Below are positions 20,265 through 28,547 of a stretch of DNA of 64,000 bases, piece by piece. A program made the translations under genes and the position numbers. A model generated the notes under the pieces. The model saw only the letters and a list, made by a program, of their open reading frames with translations. It did no database searches and was not told the origin of the DNA. Each line of letters begins with the position of its first letter. Positions within the stretch are counted from its first letter, which is position 1. This DNA comes from Hydrogenophaga sp. BPS33 (GTDB lineage: Bacteria > Pseudomonadota > Gammaproteobacteria > Burkholderiales > Burkholderiaceae_C), in assembly GCF_009859475.1 (NCBI RefSeq), contig NZ_CP044549.1:5881501-5945500 (forward strand). The letters are read 5' to 3'.

Positions 20265-21448
20265 CGCACCACCGCGTGCGCGCGTGCCACGTCTTCGTTG
20301 ATGTCCATGCCCCAGCCCGGCGCGTCGTTGATCAGCAGCTCGCCGTCGACGATCTCCAGTGGTCGCGTAACCAGATCGCGGCGCCAGGGCACTTCGTCCA
20401 CGTCGAATTCGAGCACGCGGAAGTTCGGGATCACAACGCAGAAGTGCGCGGTGATCGCGGTGCCGAGCTGGCTGAAGGTGTTGTGCCCGGCGACGTTGAC
20501 CTCGAACGCCTCCAGCAAAGAGGCCATGCGCAGGGACTCGATCAGGCCGTTGTAGACCACGTCGATGATGGCCACGTCCACCGACTGCGCTTGCGCGAAC
20601 GGTAGCAACGCGCGCCGGCCCAGGATGGTCTCCAGCGAGGCGATCGGCGTGCTGGTGGACTGGCGGATGGTCGAGAGCGCGGGCGCGCTCGCGGTGTCGA
20701 TCTCCAGCCACATCATGTCGAACTTCTCCACCGCTTTGGCGATGCGGCGAAAGCCTTCGGTCTTGTAGTTGAAGTTCAGATCCATCATGAGCGCGACCCC
20801 AGGGCCTGCGCCTTCGCGCAGCGCGGCCAGCTGGTCCACGATGTCGCTCACCATCCAGGCTTCGATGTTCACTTCGAATGGACCGGCTCCACGCGCCACC
20901 GAGGGCGCAGCGCCCTTCAGCCGCGCCGGGTCGAGCAGCAGGCGGTTGGTTTTGAGCGCCTTGTAGCCACGTTGTGGCACCAGCGCCGCAGCGGCCTTGA
21001 GGTCGTCCAGGCAACGCACCGCGGGTTCGCCCACCACCTCTTCGAAGATCTTCGGGTTCTTGGCGCGGTACATGCCGAAGTGCGACCAGTACAGCGGCAG
21101 GCGCCGCCGCAGCGCGCCCCCAAAGAGCGCATGCACCGGCACCCCGATGGCCTTGGCCTGGATATCGAGCAGCGCGTTTTCATACGCGCCGATGGCCAGC
21201 GATTGCAAGCCAATGCCCACGCCTTGGGTGGTCTGCCGCAGCTTGGCACAAATGAGGCCGGCGCTACGCGGGTCTTCGCCGATGAGCTGCCGGCCCATGG
21301 CCCGCACCAGGGCGGTGAGGCCTTGCCGGGCGCGCTCTTCGCTGAACTCGGACCAACCGACAATGCCCTCGTCGGTGCTGATCTTGATGAAGGACCAGAC
21401 GTCCCATCCACCATCCACGTGGAAGTCTTCAATCTTCGTGATCTTCAT
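20261..21448 (-). CDS. Enolase-superfamily (mandelate racemase/muconate lactonizing) dehydratase (1)
   Basis: 395 residues: N-terminal capping domain (1-130) and TIM barrel. Candidate catalytic residues: a Lys in YKALKTNRL, metal ligands in MMDLNFNYK, MWLEID and IASLET, and a general-base His in VAGHNTFSQ. The pattern suggests acid-sugar or hydroxy-acid dehydration rather than cycloisomerisation. Both ends overlap neighbours by 4 bp (ATGA), so it is firmly part of the operon. Exact substrate unknown. Confidence 0.88.
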
Positions 21449-22299
21449 GCGCCGGGCTCGAGTTCGCGGTCAAACGGCGGGCCTTCCACGACGATGCGGT
21501 GCATCACGCGCTCACCGGCTTCGTAGTCGTTCACCGCGAAATGCCAAGTGTGGTAGTTGTCCCAGAAGGCCAGCGAGCCTTTCTCCCAGCGGAAGCGGCA
21601 GAAGAGTTCGGGGTGTTGCGACTGCTGGTAGAGATAGTCCAGCAAGGGTTTGCTCTCTTCTTCGGTCCAGCCTTCGAAATGGCGTGTGTAGCTCGGGCTC
21701 ACGTAGAGGATGCGGCGCCCGCTCTCGGGGTGGCGGATCACCACCGGGTGCACCACATCGGGGTCGGGCGCGCGGCCGGTCTTCATGCGCGACTGCACGT
21801 TGGCATTCGAATGCACCGCGCGCAGACCGCGCAGCGTTTTCTGCAGGCCGGGCGAGAGCCGGTCGTGCGCGGCCGACATGCTGGCCCACAGCGTGTCGCC
21901 GCCGAAGGCGGGCACTTCGCGGCACAGCAGCATCGTGCCCCAGCTCGGGTTGGGCCGGTAGACCTGGTCGGTGTGCCAACTGCCGCCGACATTGCGCCCC
22001 ATCTCCGCGTCCTTGCGCACTTCGGCGATCACGGTGGTGCCGGCCAGCGCCGGGATGATGCCGCTGTCGGGCCGCACCGGTTGGCCGAACCGGCGCGCCA
22101 GCGCCTCGTACTGCGCCGAATCCAGGGTCTGGTTGCGGAAGAACACGACGCCATGCTTCACCAGGGCGGCACGGATCTGGGCAATGACTTCGGCGGGCTG
22201 CGGTTCGGACAGGTCGATGTGGCGGATCTCGGCACCCACGTGTTTGGTGACCGGCACGACCTCGATGCCGACCGCCGGGCGCTCCATCACCGCGCTCAC
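21445..22299 (-). CDS. TauD/TfdA-family Fe(II)/2-oxoglutarate dioxygenase (2)
   Basis: 284 residues, close to classical TauD in length. N-terminus VPVTKHVGAEIRHIDLS; iron triad from GGSWHTDQVY (about 105-114) and the distal His in NYHTWHFAVND (about 255), followed by the 2-oxoglutarate Arg in GERVMHRIV. Start is GTG at 22299, overlapping the preceding stop as GTGA; ATG 22287 is an alternative. Clearly different from the other dioxygenase in this operon, so two oxidation steps or two substrates are possible. Confidence 0.9.
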   Translation of the reverse strand: MSAVMERPAVGIEVVPVTKHVGAEIRHIDLSEPQPAEVIAQIRAALVKHGVVFFRNQTLDSAQYEALARRFGQPVRPDSGIIPALAGTTVIAEVRKDAEMGRNVGGSWHTDQVYRPNPSWGTMLLCREVPAFGGDTLWASMSAAHDRLSPGLQKTLRGLRAVHSNANVQSRMKTGRAPDPDVVHPVVIRHPESGRRILYVSPSYTRHFEGWTEEESKPLLDYLYQQSQHPELFCRFRWEKGSLAFWDNYHTWHFAVNDYEAGERVMHRIVVEGPPFDRELEPGA

Positions 22300-23309
22300 T
22301 TCGAACCTCCTTGCGCCCGCTCGTAGGCCTCGCGGAAACCGGTGCGCGCGATCACATCGCCATAGCGCTTGTGGTCGGCCTGAACGATCTCGGCAAATTG
22401 TTCGGGCGACACCACATCCGGTTCGAAACCCAGCGTGTCGTAGGCCTCCTTGCCGCGTTCAGAGCGAGCTACCTGCGCAATCGCCTCGTTGAGCTTGCGC
22501 ACGATCGGCGCGGGCGTTCCAGCGGGTGCGAACACACCCATCCAGTCCTGCATCATCAGCGGATAGCCCAGTTCGGTGAACGTGGGCACGTTCGGCAGAA
22601 AGCGCGAGCGCTCGCGGCGCGTGACCGCCAGGACGCGGGCCTGGCTGTTCTTCACCAGGGGCAGTGCGCTGGCGATTGGCATGATCACGGCCGGCACGTG
22701 GCCTCCGACCAAGTCCTTGATAGCTGGCGCATCGCCCTTGTACGACACATTCTCCAGCGGCACCTTGGTGATCAGCGAAAGCGTGGAGCCGGCCAGGTGC
22801 TGGCTCGAGCCGGTCTGCGCACCGTACAGCGCCATCTTGGGATTCTGCTGGGCCCACTTCAGGTACGCCTCCACCGTGGTCAACTCCGCAGGCGCGCCCG
22901 GACCCAGCACCAGCGTCATGCCCGAACGGCCGGTGATGGCCACCGGAATGAAGTCCGTCAACGGGTTGTAGGGAAGCCCTTTGACGATGTGTGGCGTGAC
23001 AACGATGGGATAGGCTGGCGACAGGAACGTCAGCCCACCGTCGCGGGCACGGCTGTTCTTCACGTACTCGTAGGCGATCACGCCACCGCCACCGGGCTTG
23101 TTCTCCACCAGCACGTTGTCGGCGTAGAGGCCGCGCAGGCCGTCGGCGAAGAAGCGCGCCATCTTGTCGGTGGCCCCACCGGCGGGCGAGCCCACGATGA
23201 TGGTCGACGTCTTGAGCTGCTCCTGCGCCCACGCGAGGGCGGGCGAGAGTGCCAGCCCCAGGGCGATCTGGCGGCGGCGCGGGTCGATGCGGCGGTGGGA
23301 ACGGTTCAT
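22296..23309 (-). CDS. Bug (TctC) family tripartite tricarboxylate receptor
   Basis: 337 residues with an Arg-rich N-terminus (RRIDPRRRQIALGLALSPA) and cleavage near AWA. Mature part carries the Bug signature IIVGSPAGGATDKMAR, then VVENKPGGGG-like LVENKPGGGGVIAYE and KMALYGAQTGSSQHLAG. Start fixed by AGGAGA before ATG 23309. No TctA/TctB membrane genes are nearby, which is usual for the many orphan Bug proteins of Burkholderiales. It may act as a sensor or use a distant transporter. Confidence 0.92.
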   Translation of the reverse strand: MNRSHRRIDPRRRQIALGLALSPALAWAQEQLKTSTIIVGSPAGGATDKMARFFADGLRGLYADNVLVENKPGGGGVIAYEYVKNSRARDGGLTFLSPAYPIVVTPHIVKGLPYNPLTDFIPVAITGRSGMTLVLGPGAPAELTTVEAYLKWAQQNPKMALYGAQTGSSQHLAGSTLSLITKVPLENVSYKGDAPAIKDLVGGHVPAVIMPIASALPLVKNSQARVLAVTRRERSRFLPNVPTFTELGYPLMMQDWMGVFAPAGTPAPIVRKLNEAIAQVARSERGKEAYDTLGFEPDVVSPEQFAEIVQADHKRYGDVIARTGFREAYERAQGGSK

Positions 23310-23363
23310 GGGTATGTCTCCTGCTGTCTGTGTTGGAAAGGAATGTCTGAAGCTCACAGCTGC

Positions 23364-24323
23364 TCACAACTCGACCGTGTGCTGCAGCGGCTCGCCGGCC
23401 TGGAAGCGCTTCACGTTGTCCACCACCACGCGGGCAATGCGCACACCGGTCTGCGTGCTGCCCGCGCCAGCGGTGTGTGGCGAGATCAGCAGGTTGGGCG
23501 CGCGCCACAGGGGGTCGTCGGCGGGCAGGGGTTCGGGGTCGGTGACGTCGAGAAAAGCGCCCGCGAAGTGGCCGCTTTCCAGTGCGCGCCTCAGTGCCAC
23601 CGGGTCCACCGTTTCGCCGCGCGACACATTGGTGAAGTAGGCACCCTTCTTCGTGGCGGCGATCGCTTGTGCATCGATCACATGGCGCGTGCCGGGCACC
23701 GACGCGATGGTCACCGCCACCACATCGGCCTTGGCCAGCGCGTCGTGCAGGCGCTCCAGCGGGTAGGCCTCGTCGAGCAGGTCGTCGCGCTTGCCCGAAC
23801 GCGACACGCCCACGAGCTTCATGCCGAAGCCCTTGGCGCGCTGCGCAAGTTCGCGGCCGATGTTGCCGTAGCCCACGATCACCATCGTGCGCGCCTCGAC
23901 CGACATCAGCGGCGGATCGAACTCCTTGCTCCAGCGTTGCTGGCGGCTGCGGTCCATGATGTCGCCGATGCGCCGCACCATCGCGAGCACCATGGCCATG
24001 GCGTGCTCGGCCACGGCGGGCGCCACCGCGCCGCCCTGGTTGGTGATCACGATCTGTGCCGGCACGCCATGCGTGAGCAGGCCGTTCACGCCAGCCGTCA
24101 CCGCCTGCACCCACTTCACTCGGCAACCGTCGCGCTTCAAGGCATCGGCGATCGCCTTGCCATCGGCACCCCGCGGGTCGGAAATCACCAGGGCATCGGC
24201 GTCCTGCACATGCGCGGCGACCTGGGCCAGGTCTTCGCAGTCGATGAGTTCCACGTTCGGGGCCGTCTGCAGTGCCTTGAGCACGGGAGGGCGCGCGACC
24301 TTGGAAGCAAAAACAATTCGCAT
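23364..24323 (-). CDS. D-2-hydroxyacid dehydrogenase family oxidoreductase
   Basis: 319 residues from ATG 24323 (another ATG at 24335). Rossmann motif VIVGYGNIGREL (about 150), catalytic Arg in NVSRGETVD, acidic partner in FLDVTDPEPLP and His in ISPHTAG. NAD(P)H-dependent interconversion of 2-hydroxy and 2-keto acids. Probable first gene of the minus-strand operon, divergent from the IclR regulator. With the dehydratases nearby, a role in reducing or oxidising a 2-keto acid intermediate is plausible. Confidence 0.9.
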   Translation of the reverse strand: MRIVFASKVARPPVLKALQTAPNVELIDCEDLAQVAAHVQDADALVISDPRGADGKAIADALKRDGCRVKWVQAVTAGVNGLLTHGVPAQIVITNQGGAVAPAVAEHAMAMVLAMVRRIGDIMDRSRQQRWSKEFDPPLMSVEARTMVIVGYGNIGRELAQRAKGFGMKLVGVSRSGKRDDLLDEAYPLERLHDALAKADVVAVTIASVPGTRHVIDAQAIAATKKGAYFTNVSRGETVDPVALRRALESGHFAGAFLDVTDPEPLPADDPLWRAPNLLISPHTAGAGSTQTGVRIARVVVDNVKRFQAGEPLQHTVEL

Positions 24324-24367
24324 AGAAGCTTTCATAAAGCCTGGACAGGCATTCAAAAATCAATAGA

Positions 24368-24384
24368 CTCGTTCATTAAACGAG
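24368..24384. promoter_or_regulatory. Palindrome in the divergent dehydrogenase/IclR promoter region
   Basis: CTCGTT-catta-AACGAG, a perfect 6-bp inverted repeat with a 5-bp spacer, in an unusually AT-rich 130-bp region between two divergent genes. Location and size fit an IclR-family operator. Function is inferred. Confidence 0.5.
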
Positions 24385-24464
24385 CGGTGTTTTTTCATGT
24401 CAAACAATGTGTCCACATATTGAACACCTCATCAAAAATCAATTCAAACGAAACTGCTGTCTCC

Positions 24465-25277
24465 ATGAATACCCTGAGAAAGACCCCGGCCAAGAAGCGT
24501 GCGAGCCCGGCGGCGCGGTCGCTGCACGCAGAGGCTTTGATCGAACCCGAGGTCAAAACCTTGGGCAAGGCCCTGCAAGTGCTGGAAGCGGTGGCGCAGA
24601 TGCCGCACCCGCCCACCATCAGCGAACTGGCCTTGAACGTCGGCATCTCGCGCCCCACGGCGCACCGCCTGGTGCAGACGCTGGCGGCCATGGGCTTCCT
24701 GCAGCAGGTGCCCAATGAAACGCGCTGGAGCATCGGTTTTTCGGTGCTGCCGCTGGCCGCCGAGGTGCTGGACCGAAACCGCCTGCGCGTGGGCGCATTG
24801 CCGCACCTGCAGGCACTGGCGCTGAAGATGAACGCACGCGTGAACCTGGGCATCCTGCACCGCGAGCAGGTGCTGCTGCTGGGCGGCGCGGAGAAGCCCA
24901 CGCTGCCCACGATCTACTCGCGCTTCGGCCGCGCGATCCCGCTGCATTCGAGCGGTCTGGGCAAGGTCATCCTGGCGCATCTGCCGCCCGAGCGCGCCGA
25001 ACAACTGCTCAAGGCCAACCCCATGACGGCGCGCACGCCACAGACCATCACCACGCTGGCGGCCATGCGACAGGAACTCAAGGCCATCCGCGAGCGCGGC
25101 TACGCCACCGAGAACGCCGAGAACACGCCCACCTCCAGTTGCGTGGCCGCGGCCATCCTGGACGGCAACGGTTTTCCGATCGGCGCGGTGAGCGTGAGCG
25201 GGCGTTCGCTCGAACTGCTGGTGCCGCAGGCGCACGACGTGACCGGCGCGGCCGAGCTCATCGCCCACCTGTTGTAA
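24465..25277 (+). CDS. IclR-family transcriptional regulator (1)
   Basis: 270 residues. N-terminal basic tail, winged HTH (about 30-90: KTLGKALQVLEAVAQM, TISELALNVGISRPTAHRL) and C-terminal effector-binding domain (about 100-270) with the typical LHSSGLGKVILAHLPPE segment. Divergent from the eight-gene operon and followed 17 bp later by a second dehydratase, so it probably controls both sides. Effector likely a pathway acid. Confidence 0.93.
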   Translation: MNTLRKTPAKKRASPAARSLHAEALIEPEVKTLGKALQVLEAVAQMPHPPTISELALNVGISRPTAHRLVQTLAAMGFLQQVPNETRWSIGFSVLPLAAEVLDRNRLRVGALPHLQALALKMNARVNLGILHREQVLLLGGAEKPTLPTIYSRFGRAIPLHSSGLGKVILAHLPPERAEQLLKANPMTARTPQTITTLAAMRQELKAIRERGYATENAENTPTSSCVAAAILDGNGFPIGAVSVSGRSLELLVPQAHDVTGAAELIAHLL

Positions 25278-25294
25278 GACGAGGCCGCACCGCC

Positions 25295-26461
25295 ATGAAG
25301 ATCCAGTCCATCGAACTGTGCCAACTGGCGCTGCCCGCACGTACGCAGCGCACCACGCCGCGCCGCGCGAGCTACAACCAGAGCGCCAAGCGCGCGTTCC
25401 CGATCAACAAGTACCCCGAGTTCCCGCGGCAGTTGCGCAAGATCCCGGGCGAGGTCGCTCACGAATGCTGGATCAAGGTCAGCGCCGAAGACGGCACATG
25501 GGGCGCTGGTGTGTGCCACTGGGGACCGTTGATCGCGCCCCTGGTGCGCGAGCACTACGCGCCGCTGCTCGTGGGACGCGACTGCTTCGCTATCGAGTTC
25601 CTCAACGACCTCATGTGGCGTTCGACGCAGCGCTTCGGCGGCACTGGCCTGGCGATGGTGGCGCGCAGCGGGATCGACCTGGCGCTGTGGGACCTCAAGG
25701 GCAAGCTTCTGGACACGCCGGTTTACAGCCTGATCGGCGGTCCTTGCCGTCCGCACATCGACTGCTACTGCACCAGCGACGACCTCGACTGGTCGATGGA
25801 ACTGGGATTCAAGGCCTTCAAGATCAGCAACCCGGTGTTCCACGAAGAAGGCACCGAAGGGCTGCAACGCATCGAAGAAAAGATCGCGACCGCACGCGAG
25901 ACCGTGGGCCCGACGGCCGACCTGATGTACAACCCGGTGATGTCGTTCAACGTGGAGTTCGCGGCACGGCTGATGGAGCGCCTTCTGCCATTCGGGTTGC
26001 GCTGGATCGAAGAGCCGCTGATGCCGCACGACACCGATGGCCTGGCGCAACTCAAGCGCGCCGTGCCCAGCCTGCCGATCGCCACGGGCGAGGACCACAA
26101 GGGCCGCTACGCGTTTCGCGAACTGGTCGACCGGCGCTGCGTCGACGTGCTGCAGCCCGAGCTGCGCTGGGGCGGCGGGCTCTCCGAAGCACTCAAGATC
26201 TACACGTTGGGCGAAGCGGCCGGCCTCTCGACCTTTCCGCACTCGGGTGCGGGCTTGCCCTTTGGCCAGCACTTCCACTTCGCCATGCCGGAAGCGTCGC
26301 TGGCCGAGTTCTGGCTGGCCTCGGACCCGGGCGTGCCACTGGAAGAAGCGGCCAAGATCCCGGGGGTGGCCGTGCCCCACGACGGCAAGTTGATCCCCTC
26401 GGACGCGCCAGGCTTCGGCATGGATCTCAAGCCCGAGTGGCTGGTACCAGCCTGGACTTGA
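25295..26461 (+). CDS. Enolase-superfamily dehydratase (2), L-rhamnonate dehydratase-like
   Basis: 388 residues. Resembles the rhamnonate-dehydratase subgroup: YAPLLVGRDCFAIEFLNDLM and VARSGIDLALWDLKGK in the capping/barrel junction, then GFKAFKISNP, a metal-binding segment DLMYNPVMSF, RWIEEPLMPHD and ATGEDHKGRYAF, and a His in FPHSGAGLPFGQHFHF. Start at 25295, 17 bp after the IclR gene. Divergent in sequence from the dehydratase at 20261, so they are not recent copies. Convergent with and directly abutting the FAH-family gene. Confidence 0.87.
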   Translation: MKIQSIELCQLALPARTQRTTPRRASYNQSAKRAFPINKYPEFPRQLRKIPGEVAHECWIKVSAEDGTWGAGVCHWGPLIAPLVREHYAPLLVGRDCFAIEFLNDLMWRSTQRFGGTGLAMVARSGIDLALWDLKGKLLDTPVYSLIGGPCRPHIDCYCTSDDLDWSMELGFKAFKISNPVFHEEGTEGLQRIEEKIATARETVGPTADLMYNPVMSFNVEFAARLMERLLPFGLRWIEEPLMPHDTDGLAQLKRAVPSLPIATGEDHKGRYAFRELVDRRCVDVLQPELRWGGGLSEALKIYTLGEAAGLSTFPHSGAGLPFGQHFHFAMPEASLAEFWLASDPGVPLEEAAKIPGVAVPHDGKLIPSDAPGFGMDLKPEWLVPAWT

Positions 26462-27469
26462 TCAATCGGGGGACGAGATCTTCTGGTCGATCGCGCCGAA
26501 GACACTCTGCCCGTCCTTGCCCTTGACCTCGATACGGATGGTGTCGCCGAACTTCATGAACTCGGTGGACGGCTTGCCGTCGAGGATGGTCTCGATTGCA
26601 CGCTTCTCGGCAATGCAGCTGTAGCCCTTGGGCCAGTCCTTGCGGCCGTCGACTTCCACGCCCTTGTTGCTCACCGTGCCACTGCCCACGATCGAACCGG
26701 CGCGCACGTTGCGCGTCTTGGCGATGTGCGCCACGAGCTGGCCGAAGTGGAAGGTCATGTCGGGCCCGGCTTCGCACATGCCGACCTTGCGGCCGTTCCA
26801 GGTCGACTGCACCGTGAGGTGCACACGGCCGCCCTGCCAGGCATCGCCCAGTTCGTTTGGCGTGACCGCGACCGGGCCGAACGCCGTGGCCGGCTTGCTC
26901 TGGAAGAAGCCAAAGCCTTTGGCCAGCTCGGCAGGGATCAGGTTGCGCAGCGACACATCGTTGGCCAGCATCAGAAGCCGCACACCGTCCAGGGCCTGGT
27001 CGGGCGTGGCGCCCATGGGCACGTCACCGGTGACCACCGCGATCTCGGCCTCGAAATCGATGCCGAAGTCTTCGCTGGGCACGACCACGTCGTCACACGG
27101 GCCGATGAAATCGTCGCTGCCGCCCTGATACATCAAGGGGTCGGTGTAGAACGACGCTGGCACCTCGCTGTTGCGCGCCGCGCGCACGAGTTCGACGTGG
27201 TTGATGTAGGCCGAGCCGTCGGCCCATTGGTAGGCACGCGGCAGCGGCGCCATGCACTGCGCCGGGTCGAAGGGAAACGCATGCCGCGCCTTGCCCTGGT
27301 TGAGCGTGACGTACAGGTCGTGCAATTGCGGGCTGATGAAGTTCCAGTCGTCCAGCGCCTGCTGCAGCTTGTGCGCAATGCCGGTCGCATAATGGGCCGT
27401 GCTCAGGTCCCGTGAGACCACCACCAGTTGTCCATCGCGCGAGCCATCCTTGTACGTGGCGAGTTTCAT
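26462..27469 (-). CDS. Fumarylacetoacetate hydrolase (FAH) family protein
   Basis: 335 residues. C-terminal FAH fold with metal-ligand acidic residues in FGIDFEAEIAVVTGD (about 133-147), the conserved ANDVSLRNLIP and GSGTVSNKG near 265. Family members hydrolyse acylpyruvates or diketo acids, or hydrate 2-keto-dienoates. Next to rhamnonate-dehydratase-like and dehydrogenase genes, an acylpyruvate/diketo-deoxy-acid hydrolase role fits; this is inference. Divergent from the second IclR gene. Confidence 0.9.
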   Translation of the reverse strand: MKLATYKDGSRDGQLVVVSRDLSTAHYATGIAHKLQQALDDWNFISPQLHDLYVTLNQGKARHAFPFDPAQCMAPLPRAYQWADGSAYINHVELVRAARNSEVPASFYTDPLMYQGGSDDFIGPCDDVVVPSEDFGIDFEAEIAVVTGDVPMGATPDQALDGVRLLMLANDVSLRNLIPAELAKGFGFFQSKPATAFGPVAVTPNELGDAWQGGRVHLTVQSTWNGRKVGMCEAGPDMTFHFGQLVAHIAKTRNVRAGSIVGSGTVSNKGVEVDGRKDWPKGYSCIAEKRAIETILDGKPSTEFMKFGDTIRIEVKGKDGQSVFGAIDQKISSPD

Positions 27470-27525
27470 GCAATTCTCCTGCTCTCAGGGGTTGGGAAGC
27501 ATGCGGGAACGGCCCGCGTCAGAAT

Positions 27526-27557
27526 TACGGATAGTGAAATTCATTCACCTATGCGTA
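27526..27557. promoter_or_regulatory. Long imperfect palindrome in the divergent FAH/IclR promoter region
   Basis: Left arm TACGGATAGTGAA (27526-27538), 5-bp spacer attca, right arm TTCACCTATGCGTA (27544-27557); one mismatch and one bulge. An outer repeat AGAATT (27521) / AATTCT (27565) extends the symmetry. Lies between divergent genes, 57 bp from the FAH start: a good candidate operator for the adjacent IclR protein. Confidence 0.55.
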
Positions 27558-27668
27558 AAATCCGAATTCTAGACCAAAGGCCACACGGCACACGCCGTCA
27601 CAAGCTCGGTGGCCTGTGCTGGAACCCGAGGCCTGATCGCACCTCCAACCCCCGTGACCGTCCTGCAC

Positions 27669-28547
27669 ATGCCCGCTGCCCAACGCCCCGTTGCCATCGA
27701 TGTCGAAACCCGCGAAGACGCCGAGCCCTTGCGCACCGGCATCCAGTCGGTCGAAGTCGGCTTTGAATTGCTCGACGCGCTGGCGCAGGCGCCCGGCGCA
27801 TTGATGCTGCGCGACCTGGCCGCCGCCGCGCGCATGAGCGCGGCCAAGGCCCACCGCTACCTGGTGAGCTTCCAGCGCATGGGCCTGGTGATGCAGGACC
27901 CGGTGAGCACGCGCTACGACCTCGGCCCCGCCGCCTTGCGCCTGGGCTTGGCCAGCCTCTCGCGCATCGACGCGGTGAAGCTTGCGCGCGAGCGCATCGA
28001 TGCCCTGCTGAACGAAACCGGCCACACGCTGGCGATCGCGGTCTGGGGCAACCAGGGTCCCACCATGGTGCACTGGACCGAAGCCCCGCAGACGGTGCCG
28101 GTCACCTTGCGCCTGGGCGACGTGATGCCGCTGCTGACCTCCGCCACGGGCCGTTGCTTCGCGGCCTTCATGGGCCACGAGGGCCGCGATGCGCAACGCA
28201 TCGCGCCGATGCTGCGCGACGAGTTGGCACGCCTGAAAAAGCTGCCCCTCAACAGCGACCTGCCCCGCCTGGATGTGCCGTTGAACATGGCGCAAGTGCA
28301 AACCCTGCTGGAGGACACGCGCCGCCACGGCATGGCCCGCGTGGTGCACAGCCTGCTGCCTGGTGTCGCCGGCTTTTGCGCCCCTGTGTTCGATGCCCAG
28401 GGACGGCTCGCGCTCGGCCTGGTGGTGCTCGGCTCGGTGGCCACGCTGGACACCGACCACGAAGGTGCGCCCGCCGCCGCCTTGCTGCGTTGCGCCCGCC
28501 AGCTCAGCGCCGACCTGGGGCACCGCCCCACGCCAAGACGCCCGTGA
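27669..28547 (+). CDS. IclR-family transcriptional regulator (2)
   Basis: 292 residues: HTH at about 25-85 (QSVEVGFELLDALAQ, LAAAARMSAAKAHRYLVSF) and IclR effector domain to about 280 (VMPLLTSATGRCFAAF, ARVVHSLLPGVAGFCAPVF). Start ATG 27669; GTG/TTG starts further up lack support. Probable autoregulator and controller of the divergent FAH-family gene. Overlaps the next gene by 4 bp. Confidence 0.92.
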   Translation: MPAAQRPVAIDVETREDAEPLRTGIQSVEVGFELLDALAQAPGALMLRDLAAAARMSAAKAHRYLVSFQRMGLVMQDPVSTRYDLGPAALRLGLASLSRIDAVKLARERIDALLNETGHTLAIAVWGNQGPTMVHWTEAPQTVPVTLRLGDVMPLLTSATGRCFAAFMGHEGRDAQRIAPMLRDELARLKKLPLNSDLPRLDVPLNMAQVQTLLEDTRRHGMARVVHSLLPGVAGFCAPVFDAQGRLALGLVVLGSVATLDTDHEGAPAAALLRCARQLSADLGHRPTPRRP

